Shown here: positions 44,067 to 63,807 of the stretch, one piece after another
Layout of the letters: each line of letters starts with the position of its first letter
Position numbering within the stretch: the first letter of the stretch is position 1
Assembly: GCF_000565175.1 (NCBI RefSeq)
Contig: NZ_CP006681.1
Location: forward strand, 1-64,000
DNA: 64,000 bases
Direction: 5' to 3'
Source of the DNA: Spiroplasma culicicola AES-1
GTDB lineage: Bacteria; Bacillota_I; Bacilli_A; Mycoplasmatales; Mycoplasmataceae
The notes under the pieces: generated by a model
What the model was told of the DNA's origin: nothing
The model's database searches: none
Seen by the model: only the letters and a program-made list of their open reading frames with translations
Made by a program: the position numbers and the translations under genes

Positions 44067-46031
44067 ATGAATAACAGTCAAGATTTTATTACTAAGAGTA
44101 AAAGAAAACTATTTAATCATCTTTTAACAGCATTAAGAGACAGGTGATTTCTAAGTTCACTTATGTTTTTAATAACTGTGACAATGGCAATTGTTTTGAT
44201 GATAAATATTAAGGCAATTGAATATGTAACAGCATTATTAATTTCAAAAAGTTTAAGCGATGCATTTTTGACTTTAGATGCAGACCAAATTATTACAGCT
44301 TATCCAGAATTGGCACCTTTTCGTGAAATCATTGTTCAAATTATTACTAATTTAAATGATCCTGCAAGTGAACAATACATTGAACAATTTTTGCAAACTT
44401 TCTTTTATGATTATGTGCATTATAGTGAAGGAATAGTTTATGTTATTCTTTTCAATCAGCACTTAAATTTATATAGTTTAGTCACAATCATGATTATTGA
44501 TATATCAATTGTTGTTGTTCTGGCATATTTTGTTTATATAATTAGTGGTTTTATTGCATCAAGTTATGAGCAAAAACTGCGAGTTAATTTAATAGCAAAA
44601 TTAATTGATCAAGATTTACACTACTTTAGTGAAAATAAAACTGGAGAATTAATTTCTGCTTTAATCAAAGAATCACAAGTATTGTCACGTTATATTAAAG
44701 AAGCACCCGTCAATTATTGTTTATCGATTACAACAATTATTGTTTCTTCAATTATGATGTTTAGTATCGATTGAAAATTAGCTTTATATGTTTTTGGTTT
44801 ATTGATAATTTGTTTATTTTTGGTTTATTTATTTACATTAATTACTATTAAATCTACTAAAAATACTGAAAAACTAAATACGATTGTAAATAATGATTTA
44901 AATGAAAAGGTATATAGCATGCGTTTAATTAAAGCAAGTGGAACATATCAAGAAGAAAAAGAACAATTTAATAAGGCTTTAAAAAATGTAGCCACAAAAA
45001 ATAAACAAAAATTGTTTATATCAGAAATTCCAGGTGCTTTAATTGTTGGGGGAATTGGAAGTTTTTCAATGGCTTCAGTTATTTTTGGTGTTATTTTATA
45101 TTACAACGATACTCAAAGTTTAATAAGTATTTTAACTGCATTTACAACTGGAGTTATTGTAATGGTTATGCCAATTTTACAGTTAAGACAAGTGATTGCA
45201 AACCAACCACTTGCAACTGAAAGTGCTAAAAATATTTCTAAAATACTTGAAAGTAAAATAACAATTAATAAACATGAAACAAAAATATTCGATGAAAAAG
45301 TGAAGTCAATAGAATTTCAAGATGCTTCATTTGCTTATCCAAATAGTGATAAAGTTATTTTGAATAAATTAAGTTTGAAATTAGAAGTTGGTAAAAAATA
45401 TGCATTTGTAGGTCCAACTGGTAGTGGAAAATCTACAATAGCTAAATTGTTGTTAAGATTTTATGATTTAACAACAGGAAATATTTGTATTAATAATCAA
45501 TTTGATTTAAAACAATTAAATTTAAAAAGTTGATTAGATACAATTGGTTATGTTGATCAAGAACCACAAATTCTAAGTGGAACAGTTATGAACAATATTA
45601 AATATGGTTTAGAAAATGCAACAAATGAACAAGCCATAGAAGCTGCTAAAAAAGCAAAATTACATGATTTAATAATGACTTGACCTGATGGTTATGACAC
45701 TATTTTATTTGAAAGAGGAAGTCAATTAAGTGGGGGACAAAAACAAAGACTTGTAATTGCAAGGTTAATATTGAAAGATCCCCAGATTTTGATTTTAGAT
45801 GAGGCTACAAGTGCACTTGATAATATTGTTGAAAAAGAAATTCAAATGGAATTAGAAAAATTAATGATAGGAAGAACAACCATTTCAATTGCTCATAGAT
45901 TAAGCACAATCAAATCATTTGATAAAATATTCGTTTTAGAACCAAATGTGGGGATTATTCAATCAGGAACTTATGAACAATTAATTAAAACTCCAGGATT
46001 ATTTAAAACTTTATATGAAATTTCAAAATAG
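44067..46031 (+). CDS. ABC exporter, fused membrane and ATPase domains
   Basis: 654-residue half-size ABC exporter. Six membrane segments lie in about 30-400, including an unusually large loop of about 75 residues between the first two. The NBD has Walker A GPTGSGKST near 450, signature LSGGQKQR near 555 and Walker B LILDEATSALD near 572. Typical of multidrug or peptide exporters (MsbA/LmrA type) working as homodimers. Regulated by the divergent MarR gene. Substrate unknown. Confidence 0.9.
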
Positions 46032-46058
46032 TAATCTGTACTATTTAAATGTTTTTTT
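46026..46058 (+). terminator. Terminator after the ABC exporter
   Basis: Stem AAATAGTA / TACTATTT with loop ATCTG; a T run (46052-46058) begins five bases after the stem. Imperfect spacing. Confidence 0.6.
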
Positions 46059-46082
46059 CTTTAAAATAACGTAAAAAACTAT

Positions 46083-46110
46083 TGATTTTAAGAATAATTT
46101 CATATAGAAT
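46083..46110 (+). promoter_or_regulatory. Candidate rpoBC promoter
   Basis: TTGATT (46083-46088) and TAGAAT (46105-46110), 16 bp apart, 36 bp before rpoB. rpoBC here needs its own promoter because it is detached from rplJL. Confidence 0.5.
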
Positions 46111-46146
46111 TTGTTTGCGTATGTTTTACTTGAACGGAGGCCAGTC

Positions 46147-49989
<3,843 letters not shown>

Positions 49990-50010
49990 TTAGGAAAGGA
50001 AGTTAAATAG

Positions 50011-53769
<3,759 letters not shown>

Positions 53770-53774
53770 AAATT

Positions 53775-53805
53775 AAACATCTCATTAAAGAGATGTTTTT
53801 TTATT
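53775..53805 (+). terminator. Terminator after rpoC
   Basis: Perfect 9-bp stem AAACATCTC / GAGATGTTT, loop ATTAAA, followed by TTTTATTTTT. Confidence 0.93.
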
Positions 53806-53860
53806 TTTCAATACAATACTTTAATTTTTAGTGTATATTTTTAAAAGGGAGAAATGAAAA

Positions 53861-54289
53861 ATGAAGATATATATTGGAAATGATCATACGGGAGTGGAAA
53901 TGAAAGATTTCATTAAAAATCACTTAGTTAACAATGGTTATGAAGTTATTGATTTAGGAACAAATACTCAACAATCTGTTGATTATCCTAATTTTGGTAA
54001 AGATGTTGCACAAAAGACAGTTGCAGATCCAGGAAGTTTTGGAATTGTAATTTGTGGAACTGGAATTGGTATATCAATCGCTGCTAACAAAGTTAAAGGT
54101 GCAAGAGCTGCGCTTTGTTATGAACAAGAAACAGCAAAACTTTCAAGAGAACATAATAATGCAAATATTTTAGCTCTTGGAGCTCGTGTTATTGCAAATC
54201 ATAAAGCAATCGGTTTAGTAGATATTTTTCTTTCTACTGAATTTGAAGGTGACAGACACTCAAAAAGAGTGGACATGTTAAACGATTAA
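53861..54289 (+). CDS. rpiB: Ribose-5-phosphate isomerase B
   Basis: 142-residue RpiB/LacAB-family isomerase interconverting ribose 5-phosphate and ribulose 5-phosphate. Asp8-His9 are in GNDHTG and the catalytic Cys65 in VICGTGIGISIAAN. The HNNANIL phosphate-binding segment is present, and the C-terminal part reads GDRHSKRVDML. Adjacent to upp, so ribose phosphate and PRPP supply are grouped. AGGGAG precedes the ATG. Confidence 0.93.
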   Translation: MKIYIGNDHTGVEMKDFIKNHLVNNGYEVIDLGTNTQQSVDYPNFGKDVAQKTVADPGSFGIVICGTGIGISIAANKVKGARAALCYEQETAKLSREHNNANILALGARVIANHKAIGLVDIFLSTEFEGDRHSKRVDMLND

Positions 54290-54312
54290 AACAATAAGAG
54301 GAGAAAATTTAT

Positions 54313-54936
54313 ATGGCATTTACTGTAATTAAACATCCACTTATCTTAGATAAGTTAACAAGAATGAGAAAAACAGAAACAAGTTCAAAAGACTTTAGAG
54401 AAAATTTAAATGAAATTGGTCAATTAATGGCTTATGAAGTTTTTAGAGATGTTCCTCTAAAAGAAATTGAAATTGAAACTCCAGTTACAAAAACTACTGG
54501 ATACACTGTTGATATTCCTGTTGTCTTAATTCCAATTATTAGAGCGGGATTAGGAATGACAGAAGGAATTCAACGTTTAGTTCCCACTTCAAGAATTGCT
54601 CACATTGGTTTATATAGAAATGAAGAAACATTAACTCCAGTTCAATATTTTGCAAAAAAAACTGAAGATATTGATAAGAGTTATGTTTTAGTAGTTGACC
54701 CAATGTTGGCAACGGGAGGAAGTGCAGCTAAAGCAATTGAAATTGCTAAAGGTTGAGGAGCAAAAAATATCAAATTCGTATGTTTGGTCGCAGTACAAGA
54801 GGGTGTTGACAAAATATTAAGTGAACATCCAGACGTAGAAATTTATACAGCAAGTTTAGATCCAATTTTAAATAATGACGGGTACATCGTACCTGGTTTA
54901 GGAGATGCTGGAGACAGAATCTTTGGAACAAAATAA
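54313..54936 (+). CDS. upp: Uracil phosphoribosyltransferase
   Basis: 207-residue UPRTase making UMP from uracil and PRPP, the main pyrimidine salvage route in organisms without de novo synthesis. The PRPP loop is [11 protein letters not shown] (128-138), and the uracil flap [14 protein letters not shown] lies near the C terminus. AGAGGAG precedes ATG. The stop lies within the terminator stem. Confidence 0.96.
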
Positions 54937-54961
54937 TCACTTTTTAGTGATTATTTTTTTA
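54932..54961 (+). terminator. Terminator after upp
   Basis: Perfect 10-bp stem AATAATCACT / AGTGATTATT, loop TTTT, then TTTTTTT; overlaps the stop codon. Confidence 0.92.
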
Positions 54962-55083
54962 TCTAAATTTAAGAGAATTAATTTCTAAAAATCTTGTAAG
55001 TAATTGTAGTAAAAAAACCTTAATAAAGGATTTTTTGAATTCACAATTTTAAATTTGTTTTTTTAGCAAACACAAAAATTTAA

Positions 55084-55112
55084 TAGACATATTATATTTT
55101 TGGTAGTATTAT
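55084..55112 (+). promoter_or_regulatory. Promoter of the ATP synthase operon
   Basis: TAGACA (55084-55089) and TATTAT (55107-55112) with the optimal 17-bp spacer, 31 bp before the first gene. The best -35/-10 pair in the window. The rest of the 54962-55143 gap is A/T-rich with no gene. Confidence 0.72.
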
Positions 55113-55143
55113 TTATTAGATGGAACCTTTAAGAGGGTGAAAT

Positions 55144-55509
55144 ATGTTTAAAACGTTTTTTATAAATAACAAAATGAGAATTATATCAATTTTAGTACCA
55201 ATTTACATGTCCATAACAATAACTTTTTTTGTATTGGCTATAGTTGGTATTATTGATTATTCTTGACTGTTTGGATATTTTTTATCAACAGCCTTTGGGT
55301 TCACGTCATTTATATGCTTGAAGATTTCAGTTGAAAAGTTAAAAGATAATCAAAATTATTTTTTATTTCTATTCTTTTCAATTTTAAGATTTGGGATATA
55401 TTTGGTTCCATTCCTTATAAGTGTCTATTTGCCAGACGCCTTTAATTTATTTGGCGTTTTGATTGGATTTTTATACTCACTAGTATTACTAGTTGTATTT
55501 AAAAACTAA
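55144..55509 (+). CDS. atpI: AtpI-like membrane protein, first gene of the atp operon
   Basis: 121-residue protein with four predicted membrane helices (about 12-37, 41-60, 70-95, 100-119). It is at the AtpI position immediately upstream of atpB. Mollicutes carry a divergent protein of this size and layout here (MG406 type) instead of a clear AtpI. It may help assemble the c ring; that is inference from position. AGAGGGTG is its SD. Contains one UGA-Trp. Confidence 0.7.
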
Positions 55510-55564
55510 TGCAAATAAATTTTTATATGGTATTTTTTAAAACAACTTTTTAAGGGGGGATACT

Positions 55565-56419
55565 ATGCTATTTGCATTAGATCAAGTACTTGAATCCTGA
55601 AAAGATATAACCCCGCAATTAACTTCTATAGTTCTAACTTTTATTATTATCTGTACATTTTGTATTGTCTATAATGTAAAGGTTAGAAATCTAAAAGAGG
55701 GTCAAGAACTAAGTGGATTTTTAGTATTAACAGAGTCATTTATTATGACAATGGAAAATATGGTTGTTAATGTTATGGGAAAAAAATTCAAACATTTAAC
55801 ACCTTATGCTATGTATCTATTTATGTACATTATTGTTTCATCTGTGATTGCTCTTTTAGGTTTTGAACCATTAACAAGTTCACTAACAGTTACTTTATCG
55901 ATGGCTTTGATATCATTTATTGGTATCTATTATTATGGATTGCGATATCAAAGATTTTTATTCTTTCAAAGATATCTATATAATCCAATCGATATAATAA
56001 CTCAGTTTGTGCCAATCCTATCTTTATCATTTAGGTTATTTGGAAATATCTTGGCTGGTTCAATTGTCTTGGGATTATTATATGGAACATTAATAAATGC
56101 ACAAGGAGCTATATTTGGCTTTAGTGGAATCGCTCAAGAAATCTTTGATGAAGGCGATTTTAGTGCACAATTCACTTATTGATGATCTGGATTTAACTTT
56201 TTATCAGTGGCATTATTGCCGTGATTACATCTATACTTTGATTTATTTGATGGATTAATCCAAGCAATCGTGTTTACAATGTTGACATTATCTTATTGAG
56301 CAAATGCTAAAAACGGAGAACATGAAGTTTCAAATGAGCCGGTTGAAAGAGATAATATCAAAAAACTTAAAATTAGAATGAAAAAAAATAAAACTAAAAA
56401 AGTAGAAATTATTAAATAA
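55565..56419 (+). CDS. atpB: ATP synthase subunit a
   Basis: 284-residue Fo proton-channel subunit. The essential Arg157 lies in SFRLFGN, and the C-terminal half has the second half-channel region (FDLFDGLIQAIVFTMLT). Five or six membrane helices. The last 35 residues are a basic tail (KKLKIRMKKNKTKK). AAGGGGGG sits 5-10 bases before ATG. Confidence 0.95.
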
Positions 56420-56440
56420 AATGAAGAGGAGAAATTTATT

Positions 56441-56758
56441 ATGTTTGCAGAAATGTTTTCAAACTTTTATATGACTTTTGCTGGTAACTTAATCTCAGTT
56501 TATTCTGTATTTTTAGCAGAAGATACAATCGAAACTGGTAAAGGATTATTAGCAATCGGTGCTGGATTAACTGGTATCGGAATGATCGGTGCATCAATCG
56601 GACAAGGAATGGTTGGTTATGGTGCATGTTTAGCAATCGGAAGAAATCCAGAAGTAGCTTCAAAAATTACTTCAACTTTAATTATTACTGCTGGTTTCTG
56701 TGAATCTGGTGCAATTTACGCTTTAGTTATTGCTCTATTAATTCTGTTTGTTCTTTAA
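56441..56758 (+). CDS. atpE: ATP synthase subunit c
   Basis: 105-residue proteolipid, longer than the usual 70-80 residues because of a 30-residue N-terminal extension that may act as a signal-like segment. Two helices are joined by the loop GRNPE (67-71). The proton-carrying Glu88 is in AGFCESGAIY. The Glu plus flanking residues suggest proton rather than sodium coupling, but the ligand set is not conclusive. Confidence 0.95.
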   Translation: MFAEMFSNFYMTFAGNLISVYSVFLAEDTIETGKGLLAIGAGLTGIGMIGASIGQGMVGYGACLAIGRNPEVASKITSTLIITAGFCESGAIYALVIALLILFVL

Positions 56759-56761
56759 TAG

Positions 56762-57292
56762 ATGTTAAATTTATTAGCAAGCACACCAGGTATACCGGAA
56801 ATTACTAAAGCGTTATTTCCAAATTTACCAAATTTTATAGCTCACGTATTATCAACAATAATTATTATTATTTTCTTATCAAAACTTGTTTATAAACCAT
56901 TTAAAAAATTGGTAGCGGAACGTAGAAGAAAAATTAATGAATTATTAGATGATGCTTCATCAAAACAAGCTTTAGCAAATAAAGATAAAAAAGATGCTGC
57001 AAAATTGCTAATTAAGGCAAGAGAAGAATCAAAAGAAATTTTGGTGCAAGCAAAAAGCGAAGCTGATGTTTTGAAGTTTGATATTATTGATACAGCCAAA
57101 GAAGAGGCTCAAAATATTCACGAACATGCAAAACAAGCTATAGAATTTGAAAAAGACGAAGCACAAGAAAATATTAGACAAGAAATTATAGATCTTGCTT
57201 TTATGGCTGCTGAAAAAATCATGGCCACAAATGTAAATGAAGATGTTAATAAAAAATTGATAGAAGAATTTTTAAATAAAATTGACGATTAA
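56762..57292 (+). CDS. atpF: ATP synthase subunit b
   Basis: 176-residue peripheral stalk subunit. One membrane helix (about 25-44) is followed by KLVYKPFKKLVAERRRKIN and a long charged coiled coil. No lipobox is seen, unlike some Mycoplasma b subunits. It starts after a 3-bp gap to atpE without its own strong SD, so it is translationally coupled. Confidence 0.92.
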   Translation: MLNLLASTPGIPEITKALFPNLPNFIAHVLSTIIIIIFLSKLVYKPFKKLVAERRRKINELLDDASSKQALANKDKKDAAKLLIKAREESKEILVQAKSEADVLKFDIIDTAKEEAQNIHEHAKQAIEFEKDEAQENIRQEIIDLAFMAAEKIMATNVNEDVNKKLIEEFLNKIDD

Positions 57293-57294
57293 TT

Positions 57295-57843
57295 ATGTTT
57301 GCAAAACAAAGTTTAATTAAAAGTTGAGCAATTGCAATTAGTGACATTGCTTTAGAAACAAACAACGTTGAGCAATTTTTAAAAACATCATCAGATCTAT
57401 CACATATCTTTTTAGATAACCAAGATTTAAATGATCTTTTATCTAATAAGTTTGTTCCATTAGAAACAAGAAATAAAGTTTTAGAGAATATCTTTTCAAA
57501 AGAAATAGATATAACTCTTTTAAACACTTTGAAATTAATTGTTGAAAGAGATTTAATCTCTGCAACACCTTACATTTTTAGAGAAGTTGAAAAAAAATTA
57601 TTGCAAGAAACAAATACAGTTAAAGGAATTGTTTATTCAATTAATAAATTAGACAAAAGTTTAATTGATTTGTTTGAGCAAAAATTTACAAAAAAACTAA
57701 ATAAAAAAGTTATGCTAGTCAATGAAATCAAAACTGATTTGATTGCAGGAATTCGTGTCCAAGTTGATGGTAAAAAATATGATTCATCAATTCAAGGAAA
57801 AGCTCATGACATGAAAAGAAAAATTAAACAATATAGAAAATAG
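57295..57843 (+). CDS. atpH: ATP synthase subunit delta
   Basis: 182-residue OSCP/delta subunit linking the F1 head to the b stalk. N-terminal six-helix bundle, then the conserved C-terminal strand GIRVQVDGKKYDSSIQGK. It begins two bases after atpF. ATG 57295 includes the UGA-Trp at residue 11. Confidence 0.9.
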
Positions 57844-57852
57844 GGTGAGATT

Positions 57853-59427
57853 ATGCCATTAAAAATTAATGAAATTTCTGAAGTAATTAAAAAACAAATC
57901 CAAGAATATGGAAAAGACTTAGTAGTTCAAGAAACAGGAACTGTTGCAAGTATTGGTGATGGTGTTGCCTTGTTATTTGGATTAGATAAAGTAATGATGG
58001 GTGAGTTATTAATTTTTAACGATGATATTTATGGTATGGCTTTAAATTTAGAAGATGGTGCTGTTGGTGCTGTTGTTATGGGGAATGATTCTCAAATTAA
58101 ACAAGGAAGTATTGTTAAAAGAACTGGAAAAGTTGTTGAAACTCCAGTTGGCGATACTTTATTGGGAAGAGTATTAGATGGAATTGGAAATCCAATTGAT
58201 GGTAATGGTCCTTTAGGAAAAATTAAGCATAGTCCAGTTGAAAGAATTGCTTCAGGAGTTATGTCAAGAAAATCTGTTGATCAACCACTTGAAACTGGAA
58301 TTTTGTCAATTGATTCAATTATTCCAATTGGAAAAGGCCAAAGAGAATTAATTATTGGAGATCGCCAAACTGGAAAAACTGCAATTGCAGTTGATGCTAT
58401 CATTAATCAAAAAGGAAAAAATGTTAAATGTATCTATGTGGCTATTGGTCAAAAAGAATCAACAGTTGCACAAGTTGTTGAAAAATTAAAACAAGCAGGA
58501 GCAATGGAATTTACAACTGTAATTTCTGCTTCAGCTAGTGAACCAGCTCCAATGCAATACATTGCTCCTTATACTGGAGTATCAATTGCAGAAGAATGAA
58601 TGGAAAATGGTGATGATGTACTAATTGTTTATGATGATTTATCAAAACATGCGATTGCATACAGAACTTTAGCATTACTTCTTCGTAGACCACCAGGTCG
58701 TGAAGCTTATCCTGGGGATGTATTTTACTTGCATTCAAGATTGTTAGAAAGAGCTGCAAGAGTAAATGAAAAATTTGGTGGAGGAAGCATTACTGCTTTA
58801 CCAATTATTGAAACTCAAGCAGGAGATATTTCAGCATATATTCCTACAAATGTAATTTCAATTACTGATGGACAAATTTTCTTGTCTGAACAATTATTTA
58901 ATTCAGGAATTCGTCCAGCAGTTGATACAGGATTATCAGTTTCAAGAGTTGGTTCTGCTGCACAAATTAAAGCTGTTAAACAAATGGGAGGAACTTTAAA
59001 ATTAGAGTTAGCCCAATATTATGAATTACAAGCATTTGCAAAATTTGGAAGTGACTTGGATGAATCAACAAAAGCAACTTTAGATCATGGTGCAAAAATT
59101 GTTGAATTATTAAAACAAAGACAATTTAGTCCAATCAATCAAATTGTTCAATCAATTATTTTATTGGCAATTAAGGAAAGATTGATTAAATGATTACCAG
59201 TTAATGAAATGATAAATTTCAAATCAGAATTAATTAAACATTTTAAATTAAATGAAAAAGCAAAAGCCTTGAAAAAATTATTAATTACAGAAAAGGCTTA
59301 TGATGAAGAGCTAACACAAAAAGTTAAAAAAGAAGTTATTATAGTTTTAAAAAATGTAATCAAAAATATCACAGATTGAGATGCAACTAATTATGGTTCA
59401 ATTGAAGAATGAAACGCTTTAAAATAA
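57853..59427 (+). CDS. atpA: ATP synthase subunit alpha
   Basis: 524-residue non-catalytic F1 subunit. P-loop GDRQTGKT at 169-176, the alpha signature [17 protein letters not shown] near 356-372, and the [19 protein letters not shown] segment. UGA-Trp codons at 58597 and near the C terminus. AGGGTGAG precedes ATG. Confidence 0.97.
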
Positions 59428-59428
59428 A

Positions 59429-60274
59429 ATGGCCAATTTAAGTGAATTAAAATCACAAATCTCATCTGTAAATGACATTGGTAAAATTACTGGGGCAATG
59501 GAATTAGTTGCAACAGCTAAGCTAAAAAGAATCTCAAAAAGAGTTGGTGACATTCATCAATATTTAGAAGAAGTTTATAATGTTTTTAATTACATTATTA
59601 ATCACTCTGAAGATTCAATCTATTTAAAAAAACCAAATCAAGAAATTAAAAAAACTCTTTGAGTTGTAATATCTTCAAATCTTGGTTTATGTGGAGGATA
59701 TAATTCAAATATCTTCAAACTTATTAATAATAAAATTAAAAGCAATGATGAAGTTGTTGCTATTGGTTCAAAAATTTTGAGTCACTGTAATTCAAATAAT
59801 TTGAAAGTTAAAAAATCACTATTAGATGTGGATGTTAACTTTACAAGTGATCAAGCAAAAAATTTAGCATCAGATTTATTATCAATTTATTCACAAGGTG
59901 AAGTTGATGCAATTAATATTGTTTATACAAAATTTATTAATAATGCTACTTTTGAACCATCAATTATAAATCTATTTCCAATTATTAAAGATAAAACAGT
60001 TACTTCAAGTGAAGATATTTTGTTAGAACCAGATCCAGAAACTATTTTGGCAACAAGTGTATCTTTATATTTAAATACAATAATATTTGGAACTATTTTA
60101 GAATCTCAACTTTCAGAACAAGCAAGTAGAAGAACTGCCATGGAAGCTGCAACAAAAAACGGAAAAGAATTATCACATACTTTAAATATTGCTTACAACA
60201 GAAAAAGACAAGAGAATATTACTCAAGAAATTTCTGAAATTGTTGGTGGTGCAAATGCACAAAATGATGAATAA
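59429..60274 (+). CDS. atpG: ATP synthase subunit gamma
   Basis: 281-residue rotor shaft. N-terminal helix contains the conserved ITGAMELVATAKLKR and the C-terminal helix SRRTAMEAATKNGKELSHTLNIAYNRKRQ. It starts one base after the atpA stop, with no separate strong SD. Confidence 0.95.
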
Positions 60275-60292
60275 TTCTTAGGAGGAAGATAA

Positions 60293-61686
<1,394 letters not shown>

Positions 61687-61687
<1 letters not shown>

Positions 61688-61977
61688 TGCCAATTAATTT
61701 AAAAATAATTACTCCAGAAGGAACTTATATTGATAATGTACCAGTTGACTGAGTCAATGTTCAAACAAATGCTGGAGAGATGACAATTTATCCTCGACAT
61801 GCTCAACTTGTTTCAACATTAAAAATTGGAACTATTAAATTTACAAATGAACAAGGATTAAAATACATTCATGTTCATAGGGGAATTTTACAAGTTACAA
61901 AAGATCAAGTTAAAATATTGACACAATGATTATATGAGATTGATGCAAAAGGTAAAAAGATCGGTCCAAAAAAATAA
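61687..61977 (+). CDS. atpC: ATP synthase subunit epsilon, short form
   Basis: 96-residue epsilon subunit. It has the N-terminal beta sandwich (ITPEGTYIDNVPVDW... AGEMTIYPRHAQL) but lacks most of the C-terminal two-helix hairpin that inhibits ATP hydrolysis in longer (about 135-residue) homologues. It ends the operon next to a bidirectional terminator. Two UGA-Trp codons. Confidence 0.92.
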
Positions 61978-62005
61978 AACAACGCTTTTTAAAGCGTTGT
62001 TTTTT
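61977..62005. terminator. Bidirectional terminator, atpC / exonuclease
   Basis: Perfect 12-bp stem AAACAACGCTTT / AAAGCGTTGTTT with TT between the arms, flanked by A and T runs. It begins at the atpC stop and ends within the stop codon of the convergent gene, so it serves both. Confidence 0.92.
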
Positions 62006-62969
62006 AGTCTTTTAAGATATATTCATGTTTTAATTCTTCTAGACCATCAAGACGTTTTTTTCTTTCATCAATTTGGTTTAAAACTTTATTTTCAATAATT
62101 CTTGTAAATGCTCACATTTTTTCACGTTTTAAAAATCCCATAAAGCGAATATAGTTAACTCTTAAAGGTTTAAAATTAATGCGTCCAATACTTACATTTT
62201 TAAGAATTTTGGCAATTTTTTTATTTAAAAGAATTTGTTCTTTTGCTCTTAAAAGTTTTTCACGATGATCAATTGTAAAGTCATCTAAATTTTCAAAAAT
62301 GTTTTCAACACAACCATATTTTTCAATTAATTTAATTGCAGTATTATAATGCATTCCTTTAACACCTTTGATGTTATCTGAGTGATCACCAATTAGACTT
62401 TTCATATCAGGAATTTGACAAGGTTTGCAACCAAAACGTTTGAAAACTTCTTTTTCAGTAATAACTTCTCTTGAAGTTTTTTTAGATTGTTGTGAAATAA
62501 CACAAACATCTTTAGAAACTAATTGATAAGTATCTTTATCATTTGAAATGATATCAACGCGATATCCCAATTTAACAGCAACTCTAGCAACAGTTCCCAT
62601 AATGTCGTCACCTTCATATTGACATTTTTCATATCATGGTATATTTGCAGAAGTTAAAAAATCTCTAACCAATTGCATTTGGGGAATTAAATCACAGGGT
62701 GTTTCTTTTCTTGTTGCTTTATATGCTGGATATAATTCTTTTCTTCAACATTCTTTTCCCACATCAAATGTAACAATTATTGTGTGATATTCATTTGACT
62801 CAATCATTTCGTGAATTTTGGCAACAAATACATAAACTGCATTGATTAAAACCCCATCACGATTTACAGCTACTTTTTTACGTTTAAGTGAACCATAATA
62901 ACCTTTATGTAATAGATGATAGCCATCAACTATAACAATTTTTTTCTTTAATTCTTGTTGTATATCCAT
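62004..62969 (-). CDS. 5'-3' exonuclease (flap nuclease, Pol I N-domain type)
   Basis: 321-residue stand-alone homologue of the N-terminal domain of DNA polymerase I. Metal-site motifs are VDGYHLLHKG near the start, EGDDIMG near 112, SNDKDTYQLV near 131-140 and IGDHSDNIKGVKG with its helix-hairpin-helix near 180-192. It would remove RNA primers and flaps from Okazaki fragments in organisms whose polymerase I is reduced or absent. Follows yigZ by 12 bp on the reverse strand. Confidence 0.92.
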
Positions 62970-62981
62970 TTTTGTTAACTC

Positions 62982-63572
62982 CTAATAATAACCGTTAGCT
63001 ATTGTTCTTTCTATAATTAATTTGTTGATTGAATTTAATAAGTTTAAGTCAAATAATAAAAATTCATAACTTACATTATCATTATCAAAGATTGAATTGA
63101 GCAAATCAATCTTATTTAAATGCACAAAATTGTTCACAAGTTTAATACTTGCAATATTAAAAACAATTGAGACTTTATTTGTTAAAATTAATTCTCTAGA
63201 AGTGATTTGTTTTAAAAGGTCAATAGCTCCGTTGCTATATGCTCTTTGTAAACCACCAGTTCCCAATTTGATACCCCCATAGTATCTCACACAAAAAATA
63301 ATTATGTTTGTTAAATCATTAATTTGAATTAATTTTAAAAGTGGTTCACCTGCAGTCCCAGTTGGTTCACCATCATTGTTATAACCATATTTAATATCAT
63401 CAACACCATATTGATAAGCTCAGCAATTGTGACGCGCATCAGGCTTAGAATATTTATTAATAAAATTATTGAGATCTTCTTTTGAATTTATGTAGCCTAT
63501 GTAAGTAATGAATTTTGATTTCTTAATTGTTTCTTGGAAAACATATACTTGTTTGTTATCAAGAACTTTCAT
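62982..63572 (-). CDS. yigZ: YigZ/IMPACT family protein
   Basis: 196-residue IMPACT-family protein. The N-terminal RNase PH-like domain 2 fold has DARHNCWAY, DDGEPTGTAG-like GEPTGTAGEPLL, and VRYYGGIKLGTGGL, all family hallmarks. The C-terminal half is the ferredoxin-like domain. Function in bacteria is unsettled (translation/RNA-binding suspected). ATG 63572 has AAGGGGA upstream on the reverse strand; a nearer upstream ATG is out of frame. Confidence 0.9.
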
Positions 63573-63807
63573 TTCATGAAATCCCCTTCGTTACAAATAA
63601 TATTTTACCCTATTAAAGAAAAATTAAAACCCTAAATTAAATTTAATGTTAGTGATAATAATATATTTTTAAATCTAGTTAAAAACTACAAAATACAAAG
63701 AAAGTAAGCTTATTGCACTAATCATTTATTTGTTTTTAAAAACAGTTAAAAAACTATATAATTAATATGTTGTTTATACAAATAAAAACAGAAGGGAAGA
63801 TGCTGTT
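63573..63807. promoter_or_regulatory. 235-bp divergent gap, yigZ / secA, with secA promoter
   Basis: Divergent non-coding region. TATAAT at 63757-63762, inside AAAAAACTATATAATT, is a good secA -10; the same string precedes the DUF1904 operon (19574-19588). Its candidate start is about 40 bases before secA. The rest is A/T-rich with no further gene seen. Confidence 0.5.
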
